64,000 nt of DNA from positions 38,750 through 102,749 of the forward strand of contig NZ_FNHH01000014.1 of NCBI RefSeq assembly GCF_900103545.1, read 5' to 3'. Position numbers and translations under genes: made by a program. Position 1 is the first letter of the stretch. Every line of letters begins with the position of its first letter. The notes below the pieces were generated by a model. The model made no database searches and was not told the origin of the DNA. It worked only from the letters and a program-made list of their open reading frames with translations. Origin of the DNA: Daejeonella rubra (lineage in GTDB: Bacteria > Bacteroidota > Bacteroidia > Sphingobacteriales > Sphingobacteriaceae). Below are positions 1-8,985 of this stretch, piece after piece.

Positions 1-634
1 CTCCGAAATCTACCATTACCGGAATATTGCCTGCAAGTTTGCCAGCCTCGACCGCCCTATCAACAGGTACCCATTCCGGTCCGTTATAATGGGAAGTTTT
101 GATTCCTACGATATGTTCCCGGTATCTTCTGGCGATTATGGATGTTAGCTTTGAATCCATATCATTCAGGTTTTGTTCATATGCACCGCCGCGATAGCCT
201 TCTCCTACAATATTTAGCCAGGCAAGAACGCGGGTCTCTGACTTGTCGATCACTTCTTCTTTGAAAGTTTCGAATGATTTCCAGCCTGAACTTCCTGCGT
301 CAACAGTAGTTGTTATACCGCTTCTGAATGTAAAGCCATCCGCCACCGGGTCACCCGGTCTCATGCTGTGAAAGTTATGGGAATGAATATCAACCAATCC
401 CGGAGTAACATACAAACCAGCGGCATTTACTATCTGCTTTGCTGTTTTTGGATCTATATTCTTTGCGACAAGTACTATCTTGTCGCCATTGATAGCAATA
501 TCCATAAGCTCATTAATATTATTCTTAGGATCAATGACATGACCTCCTTTGATAAGAATACTATAATTCTGTGCCTGACTTGAGAAAGTTATGATGCTTA
601 AGAAGAATAAGATTAACCGGGATGTTTTTTTCAT
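1..634 (-). CDS. COG3964-type amidohydrolase/deacetylase metallohydrolase, exported (C-terminus cut by window edge)
   Basis: The frame opens with ATG at 634 and runs off the left edge, so about 211 N-terminal residues are present. It begins with a Sec signal peptide (MKKTSRLILFFLSIITFSSQAQ) ending near residue 22. The amidohydrolase HxH metal motif follows as DIHSHN, and the segment LNIVGEGYRGGAYEQN is typical of the group once misannotated as dihydroorotase (cog3964). It is a clear paralogue of the complete gene at 59212-60486, sharing KGGHVIDPKNNINELMD almost unchanged. Family members hydrolyse amide or ester bonds of small acylated acids; the substrate here is unknown. The signal peptide places it in the periplasm, unlike the cytoplasmic characterised members. 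It is the last visible gene of the minus-strand block. Confidence 0.85.
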   Translation of the reverse strand, partial: MKKTSRLILFFLSIITFSSQAQNYSILIKGGHVIDPKNNINELMDIAINGDKIVLVAKNIDPKTAKQIVNAAGLYVTPGLVDIHSHNFHSMRPGDPVADGFTFRSGITTTVDAGSSGWKSFETFKEEVIDKSETRVLAWLNIVGEGYRGGAYEQNLNDMDSKLTSIIARRYREHIVGIKTSHYNGPEWVPVDRAVEAGKLAGNIPVMVDFG

Positions 635-702
635 TTTTTGCGGGTAATGTTTGGTAATTACTTGAAGACTATATGTTAAAACTGACAGGGGGATCATCGG
701 AT

Positions 703-2118
703 TTATTTTGGCAGACTTATCTTCCAGATATTACCGCCAGCAGCACCATATTCTATAACGAATACATTATTTTTTATCATCACGGCATCAGTTGCTGCAT
801 TAAATCCTTCAACAATCCGGCTTGTTTTTACAAAATAATTATCCGTAGCCTTATCGTACGACAGGTCCAAATGCAACAGATCAGCACCCTGATCAGTAAA
901 TGGCTTCATCAGAGCTGAGCGGGCTCCCAGTGAATACCTGATCGTGAAGCCATCGCCCCTGAAATCTCTTGAAAGGTTTTTCTCCCTGTCAAAAAATAAT
1001 GCAAGGGGAGAGCTGTGTGGGGTAAAGGTGCTTACACTTACGCCGGTAAGGTCGCCATCCAGTACTTTTCCAGAATGCCCCCTGTATTCATTGGCATCAG
1101 GCCCAAGGTTTTGTACACCGGGCGAAAATTTAACTCCTTCAGGAATTTTCGGAAAATCCGGGTCATTTCTGAAGTATCGAACAGCCCAGGCGTGCGCACT
1201 TCTTGGTATAAAGGGATCGGTATCCGGGTTTGGCTGCCAGTCGGGGTATTGCTGCGGGTTTTCAATCCCCCCTATCACCCATGGAAATCCATAATGATGG
1301 CCCTGCCTGATCCAGAACATATCTTCATTGTGGTCATAATCAGATGAATTTGATACGCCGAAAAGATTGCCTGAACCATCAAATGCAAGGTCATAGGCAT
1401 TACGGATGCCTTCAGCATAGATGTAGCCTTCAGCTTTTAGCTTTGCTTCATCATCAGGAAGTATAAGATCTTTAGAATTGAAAGGAAACCGGAAAATCCG
1501 TGAAGTTAGCGCACCATTTCTCGCATTTGGCCAAGCGCCATTGTTGTCCTGTACTTCGCCATGGTCGGTGCGTGCGCCGCTGTTCACAAATATGTATTTC
1601 CCATCGGGACTGATCTCGAGGGCATTCCATCCATGATCGAACACCGTGCGGTTGGTACCATATTCAACCGTATTGAATACAACAGACATGACAGGTTTTT
1701 CATTTTGTTTAAGATCATAGCGAACCATTCTTCCTTTATTTCCAAGGCCATTATTTACCTTGGTGTTGCCCGTCAGGAACAGCGTGTTATTATAAATCGC
1801 CGCCCCCTGTAAGCGAGGTATGGAATGATCTTCAACAGAAAGGATCTTTACGGCCACCGGGTTTTTATCCTGTATATTTTTTATCTGATACACTTCCCCG
1901 TCATAACAGGTGAAGAATACGTTCCCGGTTGATTTGTCGTACAATATTCGTACACTTTTAGCTGCCACAGACATGACATGTTCAACTTTAATATCAGGCC
2001 TCAGGGCTTTTGGCGGAACCAGTGCTTTAGGAGTCTGAATGTTCTGTGCATACATTCCTGATGCCGACAATAGCAGGGCAAGGAGATATGTTTTACCTGA
2101 AAAAAAAGGGTTGATCAT
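703..2118 (-). CDS. Secreted PQQ-dependent sugar dehydrogenase-like beta-propeller (GSDH family)
   Basis: The 471-residue protein has an N-terminal signal peptide ending near GMYAQ. The rest is a six-bladed propeller of the glucose/sorbosone dehydrogenase type. Characteristic segments include FDHGWNALEISPDGKYIFVN, YAEGIRNAYDLAFDGSGNLFG and the late GFPWVIGG, which correspond to the GLRNP-like and GxPW blocks of soluble PQQ glucose dehydrogenases. No CxxCH haem motif is present, so electrons would have to pass to a separate cytochrome. Blade motifs are looser than in the sorbosone dehydrogenase at 12305-14098, so a non-catalytic binding propeller is possible. It lies between the COG3964 hydrolase and the DUF5009 gene in the same minus-strand run, with gaps of about 70 bp. 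Confidence 0.75.
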   Translation of the reverse strand: MINPFFSGKTYLLALLLSASGMYAQNIQTPKALVPPKALRPDIKVEHVMSVAAKSVRILYDKSTGNVFFTCYDGEVYQIKNIQDKNPVAVKILSVEDHSIPRLQGAAIYNNTLFLTGNTKVNNGLGNKGRMVRYDLKQNEKPVMSVVFNTVEYGTNRTVFDHGWNALEISPDGKYIFVNSGARTDHGEVQDNNGAWPNARNGALTSRIFRFPFNSKDLILPDDEAKLKAEGYIYAEGIRNAYDLAFDGSGNLFGVSNSSDYDHNEDMFWIRQGHHYGFPWVIGGIENPQQYPDWQPNPDTDPFIPRSAHAWAVRYFRNDPDFPKIPEGVKFSPGVQNLGPDANEYRGHSGKVLDGDLTGVSVSTFTPHSSPLALFFDREKNLSRDFRGDGFTIRYSLGARSALMKPFTDQGADLLHLDLSYDKATDNYFVKTSRIVEGFNAATDAVMIKNNVFVIEYGAAGGNIWKISLPK

Positions 2119-2191
2119 ACTATAAAAAATTAAAAATTTATATCCAAAAAAGACATACTATTCAAAGCGGATTTCTCTGTCACTTCAAATT

Positions 2192-3322
2192 TTATACCCT
2201 TAGAAATACTTTCTTTTTATAAAGAAAATATAAGAAGCCCCATTGTACAAGTACAAAAAATGTTGCCTTTACCACAGCATCGTACGGTTCACCGGTAAGT
2301 TGAAACAGCCAGGTGAAGAAGCCCTTATTGGCGTACTCCCAATCAATAAATCGTCCCGAGATATAGATTAAGATTGAATTCATACCAATTACTTTAAAGA
2401 AGAACGCCCAATTTTTATAACCCAGAACATCAATGATATAATAGAATAAGGACAGCAGGATCAGACTGATTCCGCCAACAAGCATTACAAAAGAACTTGA
2501 CCACAGATTTTTATTTATTGGGAAATCCTGATTCCATATCAGAGCAAGAATAATAAAGATTATACCCGTAGCAGCCATGTAAAGCACTTTTTCTTTCTTG
2601 GGTTTCGCACTTGTTTTGAGTAAGCTGCCTGTCAGGATACCCAGAAGTGCAGTACTGATGGATGGGATAAGAGATAACAACCCTTCAGGATCATGGATTT
2701 TGAGGTAAAGACTGCCGGGAAGAATTGATCGATCAATATATGAAGCAAAATTACCTTCCATGCTAAGATCACCGGGAGCAAATCCGGGTGCGGAATTAAA
2801 TTTCAAAAGCAGCCAGTAACCAATCAGCAGAACTGAAAACCAGATCACCTGTGCTGTCTGCCTGCTATACAGGTAAATGATATTTGCGAACATGTAGGCA
2901 AGTCCGATGCGGGCTAATACACTGCAAAAGCGGTAATCATCAATACTCCCGCGAATACTCAGTCCATTATTGTAAACTATTCCAAGCAATACAAGTACCA
3001 GCCCTCTTCTGATTACTCTAAACAGTAATTGTTTACGGGTTTTGCCATTTTCCAGATCACGTCCTACAGAATAGGGCGTTGCAACTCCCGCTAAAAAAAG
3101 AAAAAGCGGAAAGATAAGATCGTAAAAGTGAAATCCATTCCAGTCGGGGTGAGTAAGTTGTTGTGCCATGCTTACCCACAGCGGAAAGCCTGTGATTTTT
3201 GCAAGGCTATGGAATATCTCTTCCGCTCCCATGATCCAGAACATATCAAAACCCCGTAAGGCATCCAATGAGTAAAGACGTGCGCCGGGTGCACTGAAAG
3301 CAGCTTCTTCTGATTTTTGCAT
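2192..3322 (-). CDS. DUF5009/NagX-like polytopic membrane protein (heparan-alpha-glucosaminide acetyltransferase family)
   Basis: The 376-residue protein starts with SLDALRGFDMFWIMGAEEIF and continues with HPDWNGFHFYDLIFPLFLFLAGV, both hallmarks of the DUF5009/COG4299 group related to lysosomal HGSNAT. About ten hydrophobic helices follow and the protein ends with FLYKKKVFLRV. In HGSNAT the conserved His of the first loop carries an acetyl group across the membrane to a terminal amino sugar. The bacterial members are presumed to acylate sugars in the same way, but this is inference. It is flanked by PQQ dehydrogenases, which suggests a role in modifying or importing the same sugar. The stop codon is followed within about 75 bp by the start of the next propeller gene. 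Confidence 0.85.
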   Translation of the reverse strand: MQKSEEAAFSAPGARLYSLDALRGFDMFWIMGAEEIFHSLAKITGFPLWVSMAQQLTHPDWNGFHFYDLIFPLFLFLAGVATPYSVGRDLENGKTRKQLLFRVIRRGLVLVLLGIVYNNGLSIRGSIDDYRFCSVLARIGLAYMFANIIYLYSRQTAQVIWFSVLLIGYWLLLKFNSAPGFAPGDLSMEGNFASYIDRSILPGSLYLKIHDPEGLLSLIPSISTALLGILTGSLLKTSAKPKKEKVLYMAATGIIFIILALIWNQDFPINKNLWSSSFVMLVGGISLILLSLFYYIIDVLGYKNWAFFFKVIGMNSILIYISGRFIDWEYANKGFFTWLFQLTGEPYDAVVKATFFVLVQWGFLYFLYKKKVFLRV

Positions 3323-3393
3323 TAGAATATAATTGTTTTTTAAAAGGCTATGATTTTTGTATGAGCTTATTCAATTCGTTTTGTGTGCAGAAA

Positions 3394-3495
3394 GCCTGCC
3401 TGCGGTAGGCAGGCACATTCATGTTTCTTTTGTTAATAATTTGTTTTTTCGGATTTGCAATCCGAAGGTATATAATTACAGATTTATAATCCGCT
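3394..3495. repeat. REP-like palindromes in intergenic region
   Basis: Three short dyads lie in the 200-bp gap between the genes ending at 3323 and 3523. The first is GCCTGCC-TGCGGTA-GGCAGGC (3394-3414). The second is TTCGGATT-TGC-AATCCGAA (3448-3466), and a looser CAGATTT/AATCCG dyad follows at about 3479-3495. Such CGGATTTGCAATCCG and GCCTGCC palindromes resemble dispersed REP-type repeats of Bacteroidota genomes. Neither is followed by a U-tract in the direction of the flanking minus-strand genes, so a terminator role is unlikely. Confidence 0.6.
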
Positions 3496-3522
3496 GTTAA
3501 GGGATTATATATCAATTGAATT

Positions 3523-5730
3523 CTATTTTCCGGGCAGCGCAAAACTAAGCACATATCCGGCAGGATTAGCGGCATCGCCACTTATCGAAATAGCAATGTA
3601 TTGTTTGCCTTTGCTCCAATAAGTTGATGGATTCGCATTTGCAATGCCCGGAAGGGTGGTCTCCCAAAGTTTTTTACCTGTTTTTTGGTCAAAAGCTCTG
3701 AATTTCCTGTCGCGTGTACTTCCAATAAATAACAACTCTCCGCGGGTGACTAATGGACCTGCTGATCCGCTGGCACCTGTTTCCGGTCCCCCAGGAGTTT
3801 GACCTTCCGGCTGATTTCCCAAAGTGATCGACCATTCATATTCTCCGGTATTCAGGTTAATCGCATGCAGCTGGCCCCATGGTGGTTTAATACCCGGCCT
3901 GCGTTGATTATCCGTGAATTGTCCGTATGCTGTCAGGTTCAGGTATTTATCCTCCTGCGGAGTATTGATCCCAGCCTTATTTGCTGATTCATTTTCCTGG
4001 ATTTCCTTCAGGAAACTTTGCTCTCTTGATGGGCGAACAGTAGATTCTTTTTCAAACAGGAAAGATATGATCGCTTCTTCCTTTCCGGCTATCACACTTG
4101 CGAATGATGGCATTTTTCCGCCTCCACGTTTGATCTTGTTTAAGGCGTCTTCCCTGCTCATCCTTGTTTCAATGGCAAGTAAGGAGGGGTTTCCCTGCTC
4201 ATCACCATTTTTATCGGGCATATGGCAGCTAACACAATAGGTATTGTAAAGTGCTTTCCCCTGATTGAATGCTGAGAGGTTGGAGGTTTCGTTTTCCACT
4301 ACTTTCTTCATGGTAGCGATCTCAGGGGAATCATTTGATTTTACGTATATAATACCCTTTTCAGGATCCACTGAACCACCTCCCCAGCTTGAACCCCCGC
4401 GACTTCCGGGAAGCATAAATGTTCCCTGGATCGATGGCGGCGTGAATGGGCCTTCGTATCTGAATGCATTGAATCGATTCACCAGGCTGTCATACGATGA
4501 TTGAGTGTAAAAACTAATATCATCTTTCGTTATTGATTGACGTGCATAAGGCGCAGGTTTTAAAGGGAATGGCTGTGTAGGCCAGGCCTGCTCTCCCGGA
4601 ATATCTGACGGAGGCACCGGACGTTCCTCTATCGGGAATAAGGGTTCGCCGGTTTCGCGGTTGAAGGTATAGATATAACCTAATTTAGATGTTTGCGCTA
4701 CTGCATCGATCTTTTTACCATTATGTTCTACAGTGATCAGGTTTGGAGCTGCAGGCAGATCATAATCCCAAAGATCGTGATGAACGGTCTGAAAATGCCA
4801 TCTGTATTTACCTGTTCTTGCATCAAGTGCCACAACAGAATTGCCGAAAAGGTTCATGCCAATCCGATCCTTGCCATAGTAATCATAGGTAGGGGAGCCT
4901 GTTCCAAAAAATACCATTCCGCGTTCTTCATCCAGACTCATACCTCCCCAGTTATTAGCACCGCCCACATACTTCCACGCCTCTTTTGGCCAGGTATCAT
5001 ACCCAACTTCGCCCGGTTGTGGAACGGTGTGAAAAGTCCACTCCAGTTTACCTGTCATGATATTATACGCCCGGATATGCCCCGGCTCAGCACCATATAA
5101 TTCTGAAACCTCGTTGCCAATGATCAGTAATTCTTTAAATACAATTCCCGGGGAAGTAGGGATGACAGAGATCTTATCCGGATCACCGCGCATGCCGGTA
5201 TTCATACTGACCTTGCCCTTATTTCCAAAGGATTCGATGGGGATTCCGGTTTCCGCATTCAATGCAAAAAGATTGTCTCCGCCCGTAAATAGTATGCGTT
5301 TATCTGATCCTTCTTCCCAATAAGTTACACCTCTGCCAACGCCACCGCCAGCTTCGCCATTGAACGGGTCAAATGCCCATATTTGCTCACCTGTTGAAGC
5401 ATTAAGGGCATAAACACGATGTCTTGCAGACATGGTATACATCACACCATCAATTATTATGGGATTACTTTCGCTGCTGCCACCTCTTGATCCCTGTGGG
5501 GCATCACTGAATTTATGTGTCCAGGCCAGTTCCAGCTGCGGAACATTTTGGGTATTGATCTGATTAAGAACAGAATATCCTGTTCCTTCAGCATCAGCTT
5601 TATAGACACTCCAGGTGCGCTCCAGGTTAAGATTCTTTTCAAAAGCAGGATATACTTTGCAGCCGGTATAGATCAGAATACTAATGAAGGAGAGTAGAAT
5701 TGATATTTTCTTCGCACTAAATTTGATCAT
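3523..5730 (-). CDS. PQQ-dependent dehydrogenase lipoprotein with cytochrome c domain inserted in the propeller
   Basis: The 735-residue quinoprotein resembles membrane-bound glucose/quinate dehydrogenases. It shows HHDLWDYDLPAAPNLITVEH, QTSKLGYIYTFNRETGEPLF and the terminal RDRKFRAFDQKTGKKLWETT block. A haem c motif CVSCHMPDK lies near residue 500 with a likely axial Met in GKMPSF. It sits between the main propeller and the last blades (PPWGQLHAINLNTGEYEW), so it is an insertion rather than a C-terminal tail. The N-terminus has a hydrophobic segment followed by TGC, giving a probable lipoprotein. The enzyme should oxidise a sugar or polyol in the periplasm and pass electrons through its own haem. 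It is paralogous to the 6758-8959 gene. The substrate cannot be read from sequence. Confidence 0.88.
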   Translation of the reverse strand: MIKFSAKKISILLSFISILIYTGCKVYPAFEKNLNLERTWSVYKADAEGTGYSVLNQINTQNVPQLELAWTHKFSDAPQGSRGGSSESNPIIIDGVMYTMSARHRVYALNASTGEQIWAFDPFNGEAGGGVGRGVTYWEEGSDKRILFTGGDNLFALNAETGIPIESFGNKGKVSMNTGMRGDPDKISVIPTSPGIVFKELLIIGNEVSELYGAEPGHIRAYNIMTGKLEWTFHTVPQPGEVGYDTWPKEAWKYVGGANNWGGMSLDEERGMVFFGTGSPTYDYYGKDRIGMNLFGNSVVALDARTGKYRWHFQTVHHDLWDYDLPAAPNLITVEHNGKKIDAVAQTSKLGYIYTFNRETGEPLFPIEERPVPPSDIPGEQAWPTQPFPLKPAPYARQSITKDDISFYTQSSYDSLVNRFNAFRYEGPFTPPSIQGTFMLPGSRGGSSWGGGSVDPEKGIIYVKSNDSPEIATMKKVVENETSNLSAFNQGKALYNTYCVSCHMPDKNGDEQGNPSLLAIETRMSREDALNKIKRGGGKMPSFASVIAGKEEAIISFLFEKESTVRPSREQSFLKEIQENESANKAGINTPQEDKYLNLTAYGQFTDNQRRPGIKPPWGQLHAINLNTGEYEWSITLGNQPEGQTPGGPETGASGSAGPLVTRGELLFIGSTRDRKFRAFDQKTGKKLWETTLPGIANANPSTYWSKGKQYIAISISGDAANPAGYVLSFALPGK

Positions 5731-5783
5731 GTGATGATGTAATTAAAAGTTTAAAATACATTAATATTCAATTAAGCAGGTGT

Positions 5784-6716
5784 TTACTTTACAATTGTTC
5801 GAACATAATTAACTAAAATCGAATTGCCTTCCTCCTGCTTTATATTTGATGGTAGTTTCCGAAGAAACCATTCAACCTGCCAGTTAACAGATTCTCCTGG
5901 CTTTAGTTCTTCATAAGCTCCCTGGTGCTCAATTTCTACATAGCTTTTTCCTTGAACTACCGGACTTGCATACCATTCAATTTCGCCTTCATTTGGTGCA
6001 TTTTTCTCAAAGGGGATGTCCTGGAATTTTTTAATCAGGATCATATTTCCATTTACCTCTGCCAGCCAGCCTTCTGCACCATCTGAATATAATTGCCGGT
6101 CACCTTTTGCGGGTACCTGATGCGCCCGATATTGATACCAGCTGATTCCGTCTTTTTCGGTAGTATATGGGATCAATCCACCTCTGCGCTCTCCTTTACC
6201 AAACGGGAAAAAAGCGAGTCCGTTAATATGTACACGGGTTACTTCCCAGGGTGCAACTTTTTGAGATCGATCAGATAGGTTGCTCAGAATATATTGTAAT
6301 TTGTATGAATCTGTTTTTTTATTTGCTGAAAATATCTTTTTAACCACAATGCCTGTTTTGGGATCCTTCGGACTTATCATAATCAGCTGATCATTATTTA
6401 CCTTCGCTGTATAAGCCTTGTTGTCAATTTCTGCGGAGGGGGGCCAGCTCCAATCGCTTTGCGGACTTAGCCAGAAAGTAGATCCCCAATTGAAATTATT
6501 TACAGTGCTGTCTGTCAGAAAATCCTTTCCATCGAGTTTTAATGATTTGATACGGCCACCTGAATATGGGTCAACTTCCATTATCTGCTCGTTTAAACGG
6601 ATGTTGTATAAGCCATGTTCAAGCTTAGGCAGGGGCTTATTTATTTTATTCATCGTATCGCATCCCGACAGGATAAGCGCCGATATAAATATGTGCTTAA
6701 TTAATTTAACTTTCAT
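5784..6716 (-). CDS. DUF4380 domain lipoprotein
   Basis: The 310-residue protein starts with a short lipoprotein signal (ISALILSGC). The body matches the DUF4380 pattern: VDPYSGGRIKSLKLDGKDFL followed by NWGSTFWLSPQSDWSWPPSA, then a beta-rich galactose-mutarotase-like sandwich with VTRVHINGLAFFPFG. No catalytic function is established for the family. Its aldose-1-epimerase-like fold and its position between two PQQ sugar dehydrogenases make an anomer-handling or sugar-binding role plausible, which is inference. Gaps to both neighbours are about 40-55 bp, consistent with one transcript. Confidence 0.82.
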   Translation of the reverse strand: MKVKLIKHIFISALILSGCDTMNKINKPLPKLEHGLYNIRLNEQIMEVDPYSGGRIKSLKLDGKDFLTDSTVNNFNWGSTFWLSPQSDWSWPPSAEIDNKAYTAKVNNDQLIMISPKDPKTGIVVKKIFSANKKTDSYKLQYILSNLSDRSQKVAPWEVTRVHINGLAFFPFGKGERRGGLIPYTTEKDGISWYQYRAHQVPAKGDRQLYSDGAEGWLAEVNGNMILIKKFQDIPFEKNAPNEGEIEWYASPVVQGKSYVEIEHQGAYEELKPGESVNWQVEWFLRKLPSNIKQEEGNSILVNYVRTIVK

Positions 6717-6757
6717 GAAAAAATATTAATCGTATATATTTAAGCCAGTAATTTTAA

Positions 6758-8959
6758 TTACTTATCAGGAAGTGCAAAAGCTACATAAGTATCTGATGAT
6801 TTGGTTTTCATTTTACCGCCACCGCAGGCTATAACAACATATTGTTTACCCCTGATGCTGTAAACAGCAGGGGAAGCAAATCCACCTGCAGGCAGTTTTG
6901 TTTCAAACAGTAATTTTCCTGTCTTTTTATTATAGGCTCTGAACATTTCATCACTTGTGGCGGCAATAAATACCAGGCCTCCTGCAGTTACAACAGATCC
7001 GCCCCAGTTCTCTGTGCCTGAATGTATGCCTTTGGCCTTCATGTCGGGATGATCACCCAGAGTTTCTTTCCAAACAATCTTCCCGGTGTTCAGGTCTATG
7101 GCCTGGAGGGTGCCCCATGGCGGGCTTACAGCCGGGTAACCTTCCAGGGTAAGAAATTGCCTGATACCTGCAAGCCGGTAAGGTGCTTCGTAAAAAGGAT
7201 GTTGTTTTTTGACCTCAGGGATATATTTATCTTTCTGCGTGGTTTCAATGTTTAACAGATAAGATGCAATCGCAGTCTTATCTGCCTCTGTCAGATTTTT
7301 AAATGCAGGCATCATTCTTCTTCCGGATGTGATCAGGTTTTTGAAATCGGTCTCCTTATATCTTTTATTCAGATCAAGCAAAGATGGGAAGTTACCTGAC
7401 CCTTTCAGGTCAGCACCGTGACAGCCACTGCAATTTCTTGTATACAATGAACTTCCGGCTTCCAGATTTGTTTGAGCCGCTTTTGCAGGCTTTTCTATTC
7501 GGTTATCCTGCATGGTAACGATCCAGGGCAATTCAGATGCATTGATATACATGATGCCACTTTTGGGATCAACTGATGGGCCACCCCATTCTCCACCTCC
7601 TGTAAGTCCCGGAAATACAAGTGTACCCTGTATGCTCGGTGGTGTAAACATTTTACCGCCTTTAAAGGTATAAAATCGCCTTTTAAGTTCCTGATAAGAT
7701 GAGTCGGGAATATTTTTATTAAGATTTGCTTCTGTTAAACTTTGCCTTGCAAATGCAGGGATAACAGTCGGAATTGGTTGGGTAGGAGAAGGTTGCTCTC
7801 CTTCCAGATCTGAATGGGCAGTTACCGGAGTTTCAACAATAGGATAGACCGGCTTACCAGTAACCCGGTCGAGCAGGTAAATAAAGCCCTGTTTGCTGGT
7901 CTGGACAAGGGCGTCAATTTCTTTACTCTCCTTTTTAACCGTTAAGAGTGCAGGTGCATTGGGGAAATCCCAATCCCACAGATCATGATGAATAGCCTGA
8001 AAATGCCAGATGTATTTACCTGTAGCTGCATCTAATGCAAGGATACTGTTCCCGAATAAATTATCTCCCTTACGCTTTCCTCCATAGTAATCAGCATTGG
8101 CAGTTCCTGTGGATGCATATAAAATTCCTCTTTTTTCATCCATACTGAAACCTCCCCAGGCATTAGCGCTGCCTACATATTTGTATGCTTCAGGATCTTC
8201 CCATGATTCATATCCTGTTTCTCCAGGTGCGGGGATTGTTCTGAACATCCATTTCATTTTTCCGGTATAAACATCGTAGGCTCTGATATGACCGGGAGCT
8301 GATTCTTCTTCTTCTGAAAGGCTGCTTCCCATTATGATCATGTCTTTGTAGATCATTCCTGCGGATGTAGCTGTTACCCTTAGGTTGCTGATATCCCTGT
8401 TAAGTTCAAGGTTATCGTATAAAGAAATGCGACCATCCTTACCAAAGGTGGATACTGGTTTACCTGTAGCGCTATTGATGCAATAAAGTGATGATCCTGC
8501 CGTATAAAATATCAGATGTTCGTTGTTTTTCCCTTTGTGAATGGCAATTCCACGGCAAACATTGATTCCATAACTTTGTCTGCCGGCATTATCGGCAAGC
8601 ATGCTTGGCATCGGATCGAATATCCATTTTTCTTTTCCGGTTTCTGCATCAGCTGCAAAGAGTTTCAATTGGGGAGATGTACCGTAAAGCACTCCATCTA
8701 TGATCAGCGGATTAGTCTGTATCTGGCTTGATTTGTCAGCGTCTTTGGTATGATATACCCAGGCAAGTTTTAAATCCTGGACATTATTGGTGTCAATTTG
8801 TTCAAGTGGAGAATAGCTTTGCCTTTCTTTACCCCCTGCATAAACATCCCATTCCTTATTTTTTAAATCATTCTGGCAAGAAGCCAGCAAGCCTGAAACA
8901 AATAAAAAGCAGGTTATAAAATAAATGGAATCTCGTTTTTGGACAGAAAAAGCAGACAT
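6758..8959 (-). CDS. PQQ-dependent dehydrogenase lipoprotein with inserted cytochrome c domain (second copy)
   Basis: The 733-residue protein has a good lipobox (SGLLASC) after a hydrophobic stretch. It has the same architecture as the 3523-5730 protein: propeller blades with HHDLWDWDFPNAPALLTV and QTSKQGFIYLLDRVTGKPVY, an inserted haem site CSGCHGADL with GRRMMPAF as probable Met ligand, then PPWGTLQAIDLNTGKIVW and SDEMFRAYNKKTGKLLFET. This last block is the signature of mGDH/quinate-type quinoproteins. It should oxidise a sugar, polyol or cyclitol in the periplasm. The two copies differ enough in the active-site half to suggest different substrates. It starts 26 bp after the stop of the amidohydrolase gene at 8986. 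Confidence 0.88.
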   Translation of the reverse strand: MSAFSVQKRDSIYFITCFLFVSGLLASCQNDLKNKEWDVYAGGKERQSYSPLEQIDTNNVQDLKLAWVYHTKDADKSSQIQTNPLIIDGVLYGTSPQLKLFAADAETGKEKWIFDPMPSMLADNAGRQSYGINVCRGIAIHKGKNNEHLIFYTAGSSLYCINSATGKPVSTFGKDGRISLYDNLELNRDISNLRVTATSAGMIYKDMIIMGSSLSEEEESAPGHIRAYDVYTGKMKWMFRTIPAPGETGYESWEDPEAYKYVGSANAWGGFSMDEKRGILYASTGTANADYYGGKRKGDNLFGNSILALDAATGKYIWHFQAIHHDLWDWDFPNAPALLTVKKESKEIDALVQTSKQGFIYLLDRVTGKPVYPIVETPVTAHSDLEGEQPSPTQPIPTVIPAFARQSLTEANLNKNIPDSSYQELKRRFYTFKGGKMFTPPSIQGTLVFPGLTGGGEWGGPSVDPKSGIMYINASELPWIVTMQDNRIEKPAKAAQTNLEAGSSLYTRNCSGCHGADLKGSGNFPSLLDLNKRYKETDFKNLITSGRRMMPAFKNLTEADKTAIASYLLNIETTQKDKYIPEVKKQHPFYEAPYRLAGIRQFLTLEGYPAVSPPWGTLQAIDLNTGKIVWKETLGDHPDMKAKGIHSGTENWGGSVVTAGGLVFIAATSDEMFRAYNKKTGKLLFETKLPAGGFASPAVYSIRGKQYVVIACGGGKMKTKSSDTYVAFALPDK

Positions 8960-8985
8960 AGCTTGCAGATGGTTAATTTGGCTGG

